DNA from: Amoebidium appalachense
Lineage: Eukaryota > Ichthyosporea
NCBI GenBank assembly: GCA_963693365.1
Contig: CAVNZM010000017.1
Coordinates: 5,580,001-5,644,000, forward strand
Direction: 5' to 3'
Length of the DNA: 64,000 bases
The notes beneath the pieces are model-generated. The model worked only from the letters and a program-made list of their open reading frames with translations. It searched no databases and was not told where the DNA came from. A program made the translations under genes and the position numbers. Each line of letters opens with the position of its first letter. The first letter of the stretch is position 1. Of this stretch, positions 15,627 through 46,550 are shown one piece after another.

Positions 15627-16478
15627 ACAGTATCGAGCGTCGACGGTGCAATGGCATGCACGATTAAGTTATCATCGCGTGCATCAATCGAATTTGAGAA
15701 TTGAAAATTCATTATTATGTAAAAGGAACATTTGCGCAGTGCCGAAAGTAGAGACAATCAAACACACACCTGTTCAAGCAGCCTCACGACAGACACAAGT
15801 CTGTGGTGTGCGCAAATTAACGGGATATCCACAGGATCCCTCTATCGATATCACTCGAAACACTCTACACCACTTGCCGCCATAACTATGACACAAGGCA
15901 TATCCCGTCCACTGAGATAGACTTAACCGAATATTGGCTTGACTTACACTACAGCACGTGCTTTTCTTGGAACATATTACATATTGATGACACTGAATGT
16001 TTGGGGGCAGGACAATATTGAAAGAAAAGTCCTTCATAACTATCCTTGAAAAGAAACCTTGAATATACACCGGTATCCAAAAAACAGCTCTATTTAGCAA
16101 TATCATACATAACGTGGGATTCCAGATATACCCCACAACTATCCCACCAATGCAAATGAAAGTGATGGTTTGCCTATAGGGTTAAACATAACAAAGAAAT
16201 TAAAGAAAATAAACTCCACACTCAAACCCATACACCGAAGGCATGGGCAAAAACAACCCCAAAAGCCACACGAAAGAAACACAGGCTTTGATCGTTTCCA
16301 AAAAGCAAAAAGAGAAACAAAATAACCAAAACAAAACAACTAAATGACGAAGAAGCATGTTTAAATTCGGTTCAAACACCACACACCATCCATGAAAACG
16401 AGCACAATTTGGTGAAATTTCGGGAGAGGGGAGGGGGGTCCAATTAGTCCCTTGTCCTATGAGGAAGAGGGGTTCCAT
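14579..16478. other. Intergenic space between convergent COA6 and MetH
   Basis: A-T-rich unique sequence in the first 450 nt (likely COA6 3' UTR and beyond), a TG repeat at about 15041-15110, and a G run of about 46 at 15580-15625. The G run is followed by a short family-A-like start (GTACAGTATCGAGCG). No protein or RNA gene recognised. A small imperfect copy of the MetH stop-codon region lies at 16438-16461. Confidence 0.55.
16438..16461. repeat. Echo of the MetH stop-codon region
   Basis: CCAATTAGTCCCTTGTCCTAT just downstream (gene sense) of the MetH stop repeats CCATTTAGTCCCTGTCATAG, which holds the true TAA, with a few changes. A short local tandem duplication. Confidence 0.6.
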
Positions 16479-34520
<18,042 letters not shown>

Positions 34521-35806
34521 TTCCTTAGTTCCGCGTGTGAACTAACTTTTTCTCAGTGTCTATATACCTGGCGCCATAAACTAGAGAAAACTACGACACC
34601 TCCCAACTGTTGACACGCGAAATCGAAGGATGTACGCTAAAGAAACGGAAAAATCGTCACGTGTGTCTGTGTACCCGTTGACAATGCTACAACACATCAC
34701 ATGTAAAAAGCAAACAATGCTTAGAGATCCCGCCTATTTTGGGTCATGTTATTGGAGGTATGTAGAGGTATAAATATCTTAAACAGCTACTTGTATTGTT
34801 TAAACTTTAGGTAAACCAGTTGAAAGGTGGGCTCATGATAATGTAGATTACCGCTTTTTTCGACGAATGAGAGCAAAACTGAAAACCAATAGGGTGCGAC
34901 CTCTCTTCGCGTGAGTCATGTGGCGGCTTAGACGGGGGCAAAAACGTATTCATGCGAAGTTAGATCTTCTTTTTTCAAGTACACTCACTTTCAGAAACAT
35001 TTGGATTATATCTCTTATATGAACCATTGTACTGTTTCTAAAATCCAAAAATATATTTTATTACCCACACGCTTGACTTGTGCGTTCTATTTCTCACGCA
35101 GCACTTGCCTGGCATGATTGCAACGTTACGCATGGCCGCGCGCATGCAATTGCAATCATCATGTGCATGCATGGGACATTCTGGGGGGAGCCTTCAGACT
35201 AGATTGGTTGGTTTTGAAGGAAGATCTGGTAACTATTGTTTCCGGGATCCTTTTTTATTCCTATTTTCCATCCTTCATATTATGCTGTCTTTTTTCTTTG
35301 GTGACTGTAGCGGCCGTACGCATATCGATACCTGCTGTGGCTAAAGGCTATGCCCCCATTTTGCCCTCCCCCAAGAAAGCAAATCCGATTAGTCATTTTT
35401 ATCCAATCGCAGGTTTTGGCGGTTCTGCGTGTTTTTTCAAATGATCCGTGACCGCTCCTGATATGGTACCCGGGCCGCCTTCCCGGACTGGTTGTGACCA
35501 GTAAAGAGCGCGCCAATTCCTGACCGCCGCCTACAGCAGTGTATGATCTGTTATCCATATTCGGCAAAAGGGGTCTTGCCCAACCAATGGCTTGAATCCT
35601 TGTAACTTTGCTTTATCCATATAAGGTTAGCTGAACACCCCCCCCTCCAATCATACCCCCCCCTTCTCTCTAGTAGTAGCTCCTGGCATGCCGCACCCCC
35701 CCCGGGAAGGCCATGAGCAGCATTGCCGAGCACACTGGAATACGGGAATGTTTGCGGTAACGTAGTCGCACTAGGGGGGCAGGGGGCCAGGCCCCAAGTG
35801 TTTAAA
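34521..35806. other. Intergenic region between divergent MetH and the exonuclease gene
   Basis: Unique, moderately A-T-rich sequence, unusually free of simple repeats for this window. It must hold the MetH promoter (within a few hundred bases of 34520) and, if the start I chose is right, that of the exonuclease gene. No clear TATA or CCAAT arrangement stands out. It contains the left copy of a 26-bp direct repeat at 35452-35477. Confidence 0.5.
35452..35477. repeat. Left copy of a 26-bp direct repeat flanking the exonuclease gene
   Basis: CCGCTCCTGATATGG followed by TACCCGGGCCG, identical over 26 bp to 46525-46550. The flanks on either side differ. Confidence 0.8.
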
Positions 35807-37321
35807 ATGAAGCCAGGCTGCCCTAAGGGCACAACACAGCGCCCTGGGCATAAAACAGGCGGAGCTAGGGAGGGAGCTGGGCGCAAAAAAAAAGATGCTG
35901 CATTTGTTCAGCCTTTAGCGAACTTTGCAGGTTTTGGGACGGCAAACAAAGCTGTTTTGCAGGAACTAAACGTAAACGTACAACCCGAACAGCCCCCTCT
36001 ATCTAAGGCCGCCGACATAAGGGCCCGTGTAGTTGAGGCAGGTAGCGTCCATTCGTTACCAAGAGAAATGGATCGGGCCCCTGCTCCACACCCACCAGAC
36101 ATACAGGTGCAACCCGACGAGGAACCTTTGCTAAATGCAGCAGCAGATGCGTACCGGGTAGACGAGGATGAAGGGGAGGAAGAGGGAGAAGATAATACGG
36201 ACGGGGATGACGGTGGAGAGGAGTTTTCTGACGCGGCGGGCGAAACAATCAAGTCGCACCTGCACACAGTGAAAGAGAGTCTCAAAGATGAGAAGACGCC
36301 TGTGGGGTGGCATCTTCCACCTCCCATTATAGGCTTTAATTTTGGGGGCGATCCAGCGCCTTTCTACAAACCCAGATGTTTTGCCTGGCTTCCGGAAAGG
36401 TTGTCTCCCGGTTTCATGGTGCCGTGCCCCTTCGATGATCACTACGTGGACCCCCACAACCACCCCAACCCACACCGTACTTCTCGCAATGGGTTCATGA
36501 GCAACCCCGTAGGACGGCGTGTTATCGACTTTGACAGCTGCTACTACATTATCACGGCCCGGTACTTTTGTGACACATGCAAAAAAACTTTGCCGGCACA
36601 AACCCCCAGACAATTAAACGCCTTCCACTCTTCATGCGTGATCAGTTTCCGGCCTACCTTAGCCACCGCAGTGGGCTCGACCTAAAGGTGGTAACATTGT
36701 TGCGTGCACTGGCAGACAAAGGTGTGGGCCCAAACGCCTTTGCCACCCTCCTCTCGGAGCTCCACAAGCAGCGATACGACGAGCAGCGGCTCCTGTATTA
36801 CTCGAGGGCGCTGCATTGGACCAAGTATGAACTCAAAAAGCGTAACGATTTCCGCCCCCACGACCAGCGCCTGACAGAACTTCCCCCAGAGGAGCAGGCG
36901 GCTAAGTTCTCGGCGTTTGGTGACAAAAATGGTTACGCTGGACATGTGCCTTCAGGCAAGTGTGCACTGCATTTTGGGTGTGTAAATGGTCCCCATTGTT
37001 TTGTATGCACGTGCTTGGGCATTTTTTGGGTTGGCTTGGTAGGGTTTTGTTTTATTATTTTTTATTTTTTTTTTAGGGGGGGGGGGGGACTTGGAAATGG
37101 GTTTTGGAAGTGTGGTCAATAAGTTTCTATTATGGTGGTGGTGGATGTGTGGTGGTGGATGTGCGCCTGTGAGTGTGCGTGTACTTGTGGGTCCGTGTGT
37201 GTGTGTGTGTGTGTGGGGAGGGGGGGGGGGGGGGGGGGGGGAGGGGGGGAGGGGGGACATGGTGATGGATTAGGTGGTGGTGGTGGCAATCAGTCATGGT
37301 GGTGGTGGTGGTGGTGGTGGT

Positions 37322-37355
<34 letters not shown>

Positions 37356-37504
37356 GGGCAGAGGGATCATCAGAGGGGTGAAAGCATAACGGTCCATGTA
37401 CCAGTGAGTGTGCTTGGGAAATCGTGGAGAACTGTTATGCCTGAAATTAGATGGTGGGTGTGCGCATGTGTGTCTGTGTGTGTTGGGGGAAAGGAGGTGG
37501 AGAG

Positions 37505-37538
<34 letters not shown>

Positions 37539-37722
37539 GGGCACATGGTGGTAGACTGGATCTTGGTGGCGGTACTTAATGGTTATTATAGTAGTGGCAG
37601 GAGGGTGTGGGGGGAAGGGCAAACGGACGTGCAGGGGACAAACTGCAGATGGGGCACAAAGGGGAAAGAAGGTGAAAGTTGGTGCAATGACTTGGAGGGT
37701 TTGCGCGCGCCGGGGAGGGGGG

Positions 37723-37766
<44 letters not shown>

Positions 37767-38197
37767 AACGGCCGGAGATGGGTGTGTAGCGTTTTTGAGA
37801 TGGGAAAAGCCATACAGACTTACGAAAATACAGAGAGGTGAGATGAACACGAGGGACTAGAGGGAATGGGGGGGATGGTCCTGATGGGAGGGTGGTGGAG
37901 TTCTAACAGTACTTGGGGTTCAGGCAAATACCTGAGTGCCGTGTATACTGAGTTCAGCGACCGCACGGCAAAGTACCAGAGCCTGGACACGCAGCTCAAG
38001 CCCGTAAACAACGTGCTCAAGGCCGACCACACCTTCCAAATTGGGAAGCTCACCGGCATCAATGGGGAGCCTCTGTACCGAGGCCTATGGACTTGTGTAA
38101 ACGAGCTTGGCGGTGTGTGGTCCCTCCTCTTCTCCCCCCTCCCCCCACTCTCCCCCAGGCCCCCTTCCCCCCTCCCCCCCCCCCCACACACGCCCAC

Positions 38198-38228
<31 letters not shown>

Positions 38229-38460
38229 ACACGCCCCCCTCCCCCCTCCCCCCCCTCCCCCCCCTCTAGGGCCTTTAAATCTCTTAGGCTCCACATTTAA
38301 TGAGGTGGCACACTGTGAGTAGAGGTTTGTAGTATGTGGGTTTTGGGGACAATTCTTGCCCTGTCGAGCAAAAACTAGGAAGCTCCAGATATGTGTGTAT
38401 GTGTTTTTGCTGGGTAGAGATTGGGGTGGGCTGGGGTGGAGCTTTCTTTTGGCGGGGAAT

Positions 38461-38497
<37 letters not shown>

Positions 38498-38505
38498 GGG
38501 GGGGG

Positions 38506-38542
<37 letters not shown>

Positions 38543-40036
38543 AGCTTCTGCCAAGCAGAATGGGAGTAGGGGCCAGTGATTGCAAGGGATGCAGGGGGGG
38601 GGGGGGGGGGGGGGGGGGGAGACACCACCGTCGGGGTTGAAGGTAGAGAGGGCAAGAGGCCCGGGGTGGGGTGGGGGGGGGGGGGGGGGGGGGGACAGTA
38701 GGTGCCATATGGAGGGCTGTCCCATGGTTTGGGGGGAGGGGGGAGTGGGGAAGGATCGTGGGCACATGGGTTTGGGGGGAAGGCAGAGAGGGGGAAAGGA
38801 TTGTGATCACAAGGGTTTAGGGGGAGGAAGGGGGAAGGATTGTAGGTACATGGGTTTAGGGGGGAGGGGGGGGGGGAAGATTTTGGGGGAAAGGGAGGCC
38901 TGGGGAAAGTATGTGGGCACATGGGTTTGGGGGGAAGGAGGGGGAAGGGTTTTGGGGGAGAGGGAGGGGGAAAGTATGTGGGCACATGGGTTTGGGGGGA
39001 GGGAGGGGGAAAGGATTGTGTGGGCACTGAAGTCTCGTGAAGGGCCATGTGGTAAGGGAAGCTAGAACATGCATGGCCGCTCGGAGATGCCCTCTCACAC
39101 AGTGCGGCACCCCAGAGATCCGGGCGCAGGTATTTACACGGGACTGCAGCCACCAGGAGATTGAGCCCGTGATCCAGCGCATCTCTGCCACCACGGCGGC
39201 GCTCAACAGCAAGGGCCCGGCCTTCTTCTACACAGATCGGTGCTGCCAAGACCGGGCGTTTGTTGAGCGCATGTTTCCAACCCTAGCCCGGCCAAAATGC
39301 CCCGTCCGTCTGAACGAGGCTGCGCTGGTAAGCGTGACGGACGGTCTGCCTGGGCTGGAGCTGCCGGCCAACTACCCTAAGCCGGTGTACACCGACTGCC
39401 AGGGGGCGGTGGTGGCTACAGCGGCCATTCGTGCCGACCTGGAGGGGCAGCAGCACCGCGTGGTGGGGGTGGACTGCGAGTGGGTCTATCGGGTGGGCCA
39501 GGCGCGGTCCAAGGTTTGCACGCTGCAGATTGCCACCGCACGGGCCGTGTACATCTTCCACTTGGCACGCATGGGCCCCAACCACAGCCCGCCCGCGCGG
39601 CTGGTGGACGAGCTGATTGCGCTGCTTAGGGACCCCAGCATCATCAAGGTGGGCAAGCAGATCGGCACGGACTCGGCCCACCTCAACAAGGACTACGGCA
39701 CCCCTGTGGCCAGCTATCTGGAGCTGGGCCGGTTCTGCTATGCCCGTGCAGCTATCACCTCTGCGGCCCGGGGCTTGGCCGACATCACTGCCCAGGTCAT
39801 AGGCAAGAAGCTGCCCAAGCCGGCACTTGTTCGATGCTCCAACTGGCACGAGCCGCTATCAGAGGTGCAGGCCACCTACGCTGCCCTTGATGCATATGCG
39901 TCCCTGCAGGTCTACTCGGCCGTGGTCGATAGGCCAAACCTGTCAGGTGTGTATCCCACCTGCTTTTTGCCCCAGTGCTTATGTGCTTATGCCAGATATA
40001 GAAAGATTGTGGGCCCCCCAGAGGGAGAGGGGAGGG

Positions 40037-40091
<55 letters not shown>

Positions 40092-40182
40092 GGCTGACCA
40101 CATGGGCCAGTGTTCCAGTTGTGTTATGCTGGGTGTCGGGTGGCTATCAAAGGAGGGGGTGATTGGTGGTGGTGGTGGTGGT

Positions 40183-40217
<35 letters not shown>

Positions 40218-41261
40218 CTATAGCACTGTTAACACGTGCAAGTGCCACACAAGCTGGGCACTGGGAGAGGGGGGGGGGGGGAGGGAGAAGGGGGGGGGGG
40301 GGGGGGGGGGAAGGGGGTTGCTAAGGAATATGCATTTGATTTTTGTGGAGCGAAGAGAAAAACGTTGGTGCTGTGGCTTTTTGGCTGAGTTTTTTGCTTC
40401 CCTCTATGACATGCAGCGCGGCTTCATGCAAAGGCACTCGGTGAAGGGGTTGAGATTGTGCCCCGGCGGGGCCCACATGCTGCAGCAGCCACCGGGGTGG
40501 TGCTGGCTGTGCAGCCGGAGCGCTGGGGGGGCATGAAGGTGGGCAAGAAGCATGCAGTGGTGCGGGTGGATCAGGTGCTGTCGCCGGCCATGCAGGTGCC
40601 CTTTGGCCCCGACAAGGGCAAGACCCTGGGAGAGCTGGGCCCGCCGCCCTTTGAGCTGATGGTGCACCTGCAGTGGCTACGGCCCATTCAGCCCCCACCG
40701 GACCCAGGTGCCGAGGTGCCGGTGGTCCCTGACCCAGCCCCTCCCCCTGCCAGTCCTCCCCCTGCCGAGCAGCAGCAACCCCTTGCCGGCCCACAGGCAC
40801 CCCCCCAGGACCCCCAGGCAGCCCCGGGGGGCCTTGAGGCAGCCCCAGGGGGACCCGAGGCAGCTCCCAGAGAGGGCATGTTGGGCCAGGCACCGCCTGG
40901 GGAGGTGGTGTGGCAGACTGTGCTGAATGACGCCTTCCACTCCATTGCAAACACGGCGGACGGCACGTACAAGTCACACCCCCGCAGGGCTGAGTACGCA
41001 CGCGCACTCAGCGAGGCAATATTTGTGTGGAATGAAGAGGATTACGGACATGTGAAGGTGCCCCCCCCCCCTCCCCCCCCCCCCAAAATAAAAAATAAAA
41101 AATAAAAATAAAAAAAACGGCAACAACAACATGCGTGACTGACGCGCACACACACATACACTCGTTAGCACACACTCACCATTCCACCCACAACCATGCA
41201 CACCTTCGACAAAACTTCTGAGGGAAGAGAGAGAGCCTGAGCCTCAGAGAGAGGGGGGGCA

Positions 41262-41312
<51 letters not shown>

Positions 41313-41850
41313 GGGGGGAGGAGAGTGGGGGGTTATTCATATGCCTAGAGAGAAATAATGTAGGGTTGTGGGGGGAAATAGCCACATGCATTTTTTACTT
41401 GTGTTGGGGGAGAAGATGGGGGGGGTGGAGGGGAGGGGTCCTACAATAACGGCAGGTATCAAAGTCTACCAAACCCAAATTGCAGTGTGCGTAGTAAATT
41501 AATATTGGCATCCTGCCTCACAGGGGGTGCTGGAGCAGAAGGGCATCGACATTGAAACCGAGCTCAAGGGCGGCGACCTGAGCTACTTCATGGAGCGCAT
41601 CCGGCGGGTTATTCCCGACCCATACACGCTGGTCTCGCGGCTGGTGGAGTTCAAAAACACCTACAAGGATGTGCCGCCCGGACCGGATGGCAAGCCTCTG
41701 TTCAAGAAGGATGGCTTTGAAAGACTCGAGGCAACATCCCCCCCCCCCCCCCCTCCCCCTGCAGGCGCCCAACAACTCCACCACCACAGAAAAGATTCTT
41801 CGCTTATTTGTCATCCTTGGTTCATCTGCACACACACGCACACCCTAGCC

Positions 41851-41887
<37 letters not shown>

Positions 41888-41891
41888 ACAT

Positions 41892-41965
<74 letters not shown>

Positions 41966-42047
41966 CCCGCACGGCCCTTGCTGCCTAGCCAGTTGTTTTT
42001 TGCCTTTCCCTGCTCGTTTTTTTCCTTAGCAACCCCATCCCCCCCCC

Positions 42048-42078
<31 letters not shown>

Positions 42079-43747
42079 ACACACATACACACACACTACC
42101 ACCACCACCACCCACCCATCTCTCTGATGTTTGCTTGTGCCCCCACAGTCGCTGCTCGAACACGCCCAAAATGGCTGTCTGTCGGACCCCCCCGGCCTGC
42201 CCCTCTACTACGAGACCACTGCCGACGCAGATGGGCTCATGCGCTACCGCTGCATCCGGGGCACCAACGAGGTGGAGGGGGCAGTGCACAACCCCCTGGC
42301 CACCCACTTTGGGGCCACACGCATGTCGCTGCGCCTGCTGGACGCCACCATGTCCAATAGGCGCCACCGCCACAACCTGCGTGCACACTACCGCAACCGC
42401 CTGGGCCAGGCATCGGGGCCCCCCCACTACAGCCCCTGGATTGTTGACGACATGGAGGCACTGGCGCTGATGCTGTACGGCCATCACCTCGACCCCCAGT
42501 GGGTACCCGTAGGCTGCTACAAGCTACCGGAGGAGTACTTCAACTTTGCCCCGCTCTCCTGTGTGGCCAATGCCCCGGCGCAGGAGCCAGTTGCGGTGCC
42601 CGCACCCCCACCTCCGTCTGATAACATCGAGCCTGCAGCCAATGGCGTGATGGGCGGGCCAGAGGACTGTGAGGTCGAGGAGGGTGACGGTGCTGCCATG
42701 GGGGGGGGCAACCAGGTGGCGCGTGGTGCACCACAGCCGGACCCTGCACTGAGGGGCGACTACAAGTTCCTGGCGCAGAAGCAACATGTGGCCATCCCCT
42801 TCCTTCCGGTGCTTACCCCTCAGGAGCGCAAGCTATTCAGCACGCTGCTCCTGGGCACCTACAAGGCACATGCAAAGCCCAACGGCCAGCTGTTCGAGGC
42901 TTTGGCCCAAGACTTCAACAAGGCTGCCTCTGTGGCTGGGGGAATCTACATGAAGGATGCGGCCTACATCAAGAAGCATTTCGACAAGTGGAAGACCTGG
43001 CAGACGGCACATGCACAGCGCTCCACACACGAGGGCCTGGCAGATCACCGCAAGCGTATGCGCGAGGAGAGGGCAGACGCTGTGCCAGCAACCATACGGC
43101 CTGCCCCCTTGCCACCCCTCCCTGTTCCAGACGGTGTCGATGCAGGGGCGCAGCGTGAGCGGCCCTTGCCCATGCTAGTGGGCAAAAAGCATCGCAACAT
43201 TGGCCCTGAGGGGCCCCTGCAGATGGATTTGCCGGTGCCCCCTCCTATGCAGCCACCCCAGAGAGCCCCCAAGACCTGCAAGACGTGTGGCCGCCAGGGC
43301 AAGGGCTGCCCCGGCTCCAATCGGGCCAAGAGCTGCCCACGTTGGGTTGCAGCCAATCAGGATGCCATGCCACCAGCACCCGCGCTTGACATGCAGCAGG
43401 GCCATGTGCCGCACATGCCCCCTGCACCCCATCCAGGCCCGCACCACCCACATGGCTGGCCCCCACCGTGGGGCATCATGCCGCCTCAGCCCGGCCCTGC
43501 CTTCCCCATGCCTGGGCTACTGCCGCAGCACGGTCCCCATCCTTACTTGGGCCATGTGGGCCAGCCCTCGGCTGGTGGGCAGTTCCCACCCCCTTCTCGT
43601 GCATCTGCTGTGCTGGGCCTGGCGTTGCCACCTGCTGGAGAGACGCAGCTGCAATGGCACGATCGAAAGCAAAGTAATCGTGGCCGCAAGTCTGCAGGCA
43701 GCCAATCAGGATCTCAGAGTAGTCAGAGTAGCCAAACTAGTGTCTAA
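35807..43747 (+). CDS. Large protein with Cys-rich N-terminal domain and DEDDy 3'-5' exonuclease domain, six exons, one frameshift
   Basis: Exons: 35807-36955, 37924-38112, 39116-39946, 40417-41057 (or 41051), 41524-41730 and 42149-43747; about 1538 codons once one A is allowed for. Visible parts: basic N-terminus (GGAREGAGRKKKD); acidic stretch; a domain with ARYFCDTCKK then LSHRSGLDLKVVTLLRALAD; then a WRN/RNase D-like exonuclease with ExoI VDCEW (about residue 566), ExoII GKQIGTDSAHLNKDYG and ExoIII YAALDAYAS (about 700), i.e. all four acidic residues plus Tyr; a conserved GCLSDPPG...RYRCIRGTNEVEG block; and a Pro-rich tail with CKTCGRQGKGC. The architecture resembles uncharacterised exonuclease-domain proteins I recall from fungi (DUF6729-like); function unknown, mobile-element origin possible. 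The frame breaks in an A7 run at 36581-36587: eight (or five) A's would join CDTCKK to NFAGTNPQTIKRLP. Introns 1 and 5 start with GC. Codons are more G+C-rich than in MetH. The start (ATG at 35807) is uncertain. Confidence 0.75.
38730..39015. repeat. Imperfect minisatellite before exon 3 of the exonuclease gene
   Basis: Five to six irregular copies of a unit containing ACATGGGTTTGGGGGGA followed by AGGGGGAAAG(T/G)AT, of variable length, purine-rich and ending shortly before the exon 3 acceptor. Confidence 0.75.
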
Positions 43748-43827
43748 TATTGGAATGTACACCAATGTAACGGATCTCATATGTGTTGTAGTGCTTCAAG
43801 TTATACCTGTTCTTCGTACAGTCATGT

Positions 43828-43877
<50 letters not shown>

Positions 43878-44103
43878 CTAGCTTTCATTCCGAAGTTTAC
43901 TGTAAAGAATTAAAATTTAGAATCTGAGTAATAGTACAGAGCCTTTGCACTTTTCTCTGTTTGTTAGGAATTCTTTGTGATCGAGAGTATGGTGTGTTAG
44001 ACTATTGGTGTTAATGTGTCCTGGAAGGTGTATAATGTCTGCTGGCCGTAGTCAGTATCTATTTTTAGGTATATAGTATATTTTTAAATGTTGGCCGCTG
44101 GCC

Positions 44104-44109
44104 AATAAA
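44104..44109 (+). terminator. Candidate poly-A signal of the exonuclease gene
   Basis: AATAAA about 360 nt past the stop codon, the first canonical hexamer downstream. No direct evidence of use. Confidence 0.3.
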
Positions 44110-44203
44110 TAGCAAATAATAAACACACGATAAAGTCAACAGCGTGCCAAAAAACTAATCCCCAGCGAGCGCACCCAGTGATGTGTGTGTGTGTGTGTGT
44201 GTC

Positions 44204-44273
<70 letters not shown>

Positions 44274-45633
44274 CGCGCGCGCGTGCGTGCGTGTGTGTGT
44301 GTGTGTGTGTGCGTGCGTGCGTGCGTGTGTGCGTGTGTGCGTGTGTGCGTGTGTGCGTGTGTGTGTGTGAGTGTGTGTGTGTGTGTGTGTATGTGTGGTG
44401 TGGTGTGTGCGCGGCTTGTACATATGTACGTGTTCATGTGCACCTGTGTCGGACCTACGAAGTACATGAAAGTAAATTTTGACAGCATCGATCTGCCGGT
44501 GTGTATGTGTATGTGTGCCAGTGCAGCAGGTGTGCCTTGTAACTGATAGCTTCGCATTTTACGTGTGTGTATATATAGTAGTACGCATAGACACTTGCTG
44601 ATCATTCGGATCGACATTAATATTTAATCTGTCGGTCCTCGGTTTTTTGAGTGAATGATGATCAAGTGTAAGAGCATTCACTTGGCAAGTATTAATGTTG
44701 CAGAGGCTAGCTGCAGCTGCAAGCGTCGGATGCACACTGACAATTGTCTTTTCAGCGAGTCTAACCTGCAGGCAGCAGCTGCACACATATAGGGTTGTTA
44801 TCTTGCGGCACATGCACGGTGATCATTTCAGAGTAATAGAGTTCAGAGCAATGAAAATAATGAAAATAACTAAACTTTGTGACTACTTTAAAGTTGCTGA
44901 GATCATACGTGGTGCAAGCTGCACTATGAACACATGTATAGTGCTAGTAATTAATACATTTTTGTTGCCTTCTGCAGGGTTATCGTAGCTACGTCACGGC
45001 CTGCACTCAGGGGGGGGGGGGGGGGGGGGGGGAGAGGGGGATGATTCGAAGGGGGTATAAATAAGAACATGCACCTAAAGGTCTTTCCCGTGGATCCTCC
45101 CCCCTCCCCCCCCCCACCTCTCCCTCCCCCGGGGCCCCATACTATGATATCTAGGCCCAATATTATATGCCCCTTCCCCCCCCCCCCCCCCTCCCTCTCC
45201 GGATCCCCGGACCCCACTTCCCTACCCGGAGGCTCAAGAGCTCCCCCCTTCCCCTTCCCCCCCTCCCCCCCCCCCCCCCCCCCAAGGCTTACGGGGGCCC
45301 TTCTTCATCGAGGGGGAGGGGGTGGGGGTGGGGGGGGGTGGGGGGAGGGGGTGGGGGGGAGGGGGGAAGGTGGAAGGCGGGGGTGGATGCATGTCAGCCT
45401 AGGTGAATTCAATTGTTTAACTCCAGTGTGCAGGACTGGTCTGAAGGCTTAAGAAAACAACGAGGAAATGGGGTCCAGTGGAGGTGGTGGTGGTGTTCTG
45501 TGTGTGTGTGTACACGTGCACGTATGTGTGTGGTTTTTTTAAGGGGTGAGTGGTGGTGGTGGTGGTGGTGGTGGTCACCGTGGTGGTGGTGTGTGTGTCT
45601 GGTGTGTGTGTGTGTGTGTGTGTGGGGGGGGGT

Positions 45634-45672
<39 letters not shown>

Positions 45673-46524
45673 TAGAAAGAAAAACTGCTCGTGGGTCACT
45701 GTTTTTCGTCACTGTATTTGTAACGGGCCGCTCATATTTATATAACTACTTTAATTTAAGTACACGTGTTCATTATCATATACGATGGCCAAATATAGAA
45801 ATTTTGGCGTCGAAGTTCTTGGAGCTAAAAAAACGTTTAAAAGGGGGAAATAATAGCTTGGCCCCAAATTTACCTTGCCGTTTTTAGCGAATGTATTTTT
45901 TATTCATGAGTTCTAGTGATTCAGTGAGTGCACGTGCCTGCCTCAGGCTGATCATGACAACTGCAACACACCATTCCTACATGGATATCAACCAAAAGAA
46001 AATAGTATATACTGTGGTGGTCTCCTAAACCTTGTGCGGCATGCGCATACATGATATTACAGTGACGCATGTGCATATTATTGTTCTGTACACCGGAGTG
46101 TGCCGGTGCACGTGGCTGTTTTGTGCACATGTTACAATAGCAGCACGATCTCCCTAAACTCCATGTTTACACATCCCTCACCCTGGCTCTGCCTTGTCGG
46201 TGCTCCAAAACACACATACAAATCCCCCTAGACTCAGTGCCTGCACATGGTCGCATTCACGTGCAGGTCACGTGACACATGCGATGCCATACTGCCGTCT
46301 ACAGCAACAACCACGGCAGCATGTATACCGGCCCAGCACGAAATATACTTATCGGCAGCCCACTGAACTCGCCCATTTTCTCTTTTTCATGTATGTCCCT
46401 CCTTTTTTGTAAAATCACCCTTTTTGGCCTCCCGGTAGTGGATTTTGCAGGATTTGACTTCTTTGAGGTCCAAAAACCTCAAATTTTCCCCGGCGGGGCC
46501 GGGGAGGGAGAATTCAAAAATTGC

Positions 46525-46550
46525 CCGCTCCTGATATGGTACCCGGGCCG
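46525..46550. repeat. Right copy of the 26-bp direct repeat
   Basis: Identical to 35452-35477 and in the same orientation. The pair brackets about 11 kb that contains only the exonuclease gene. Confidence 0.8.

Noticed and set aside
38140-38270. Pro-rich coding extension of exonuclease exon 2
   Set aside because: The frame after 38112 is C-run and CA repeat; a GTGTGT donor at 38113 gives the right phase to join exon 3.
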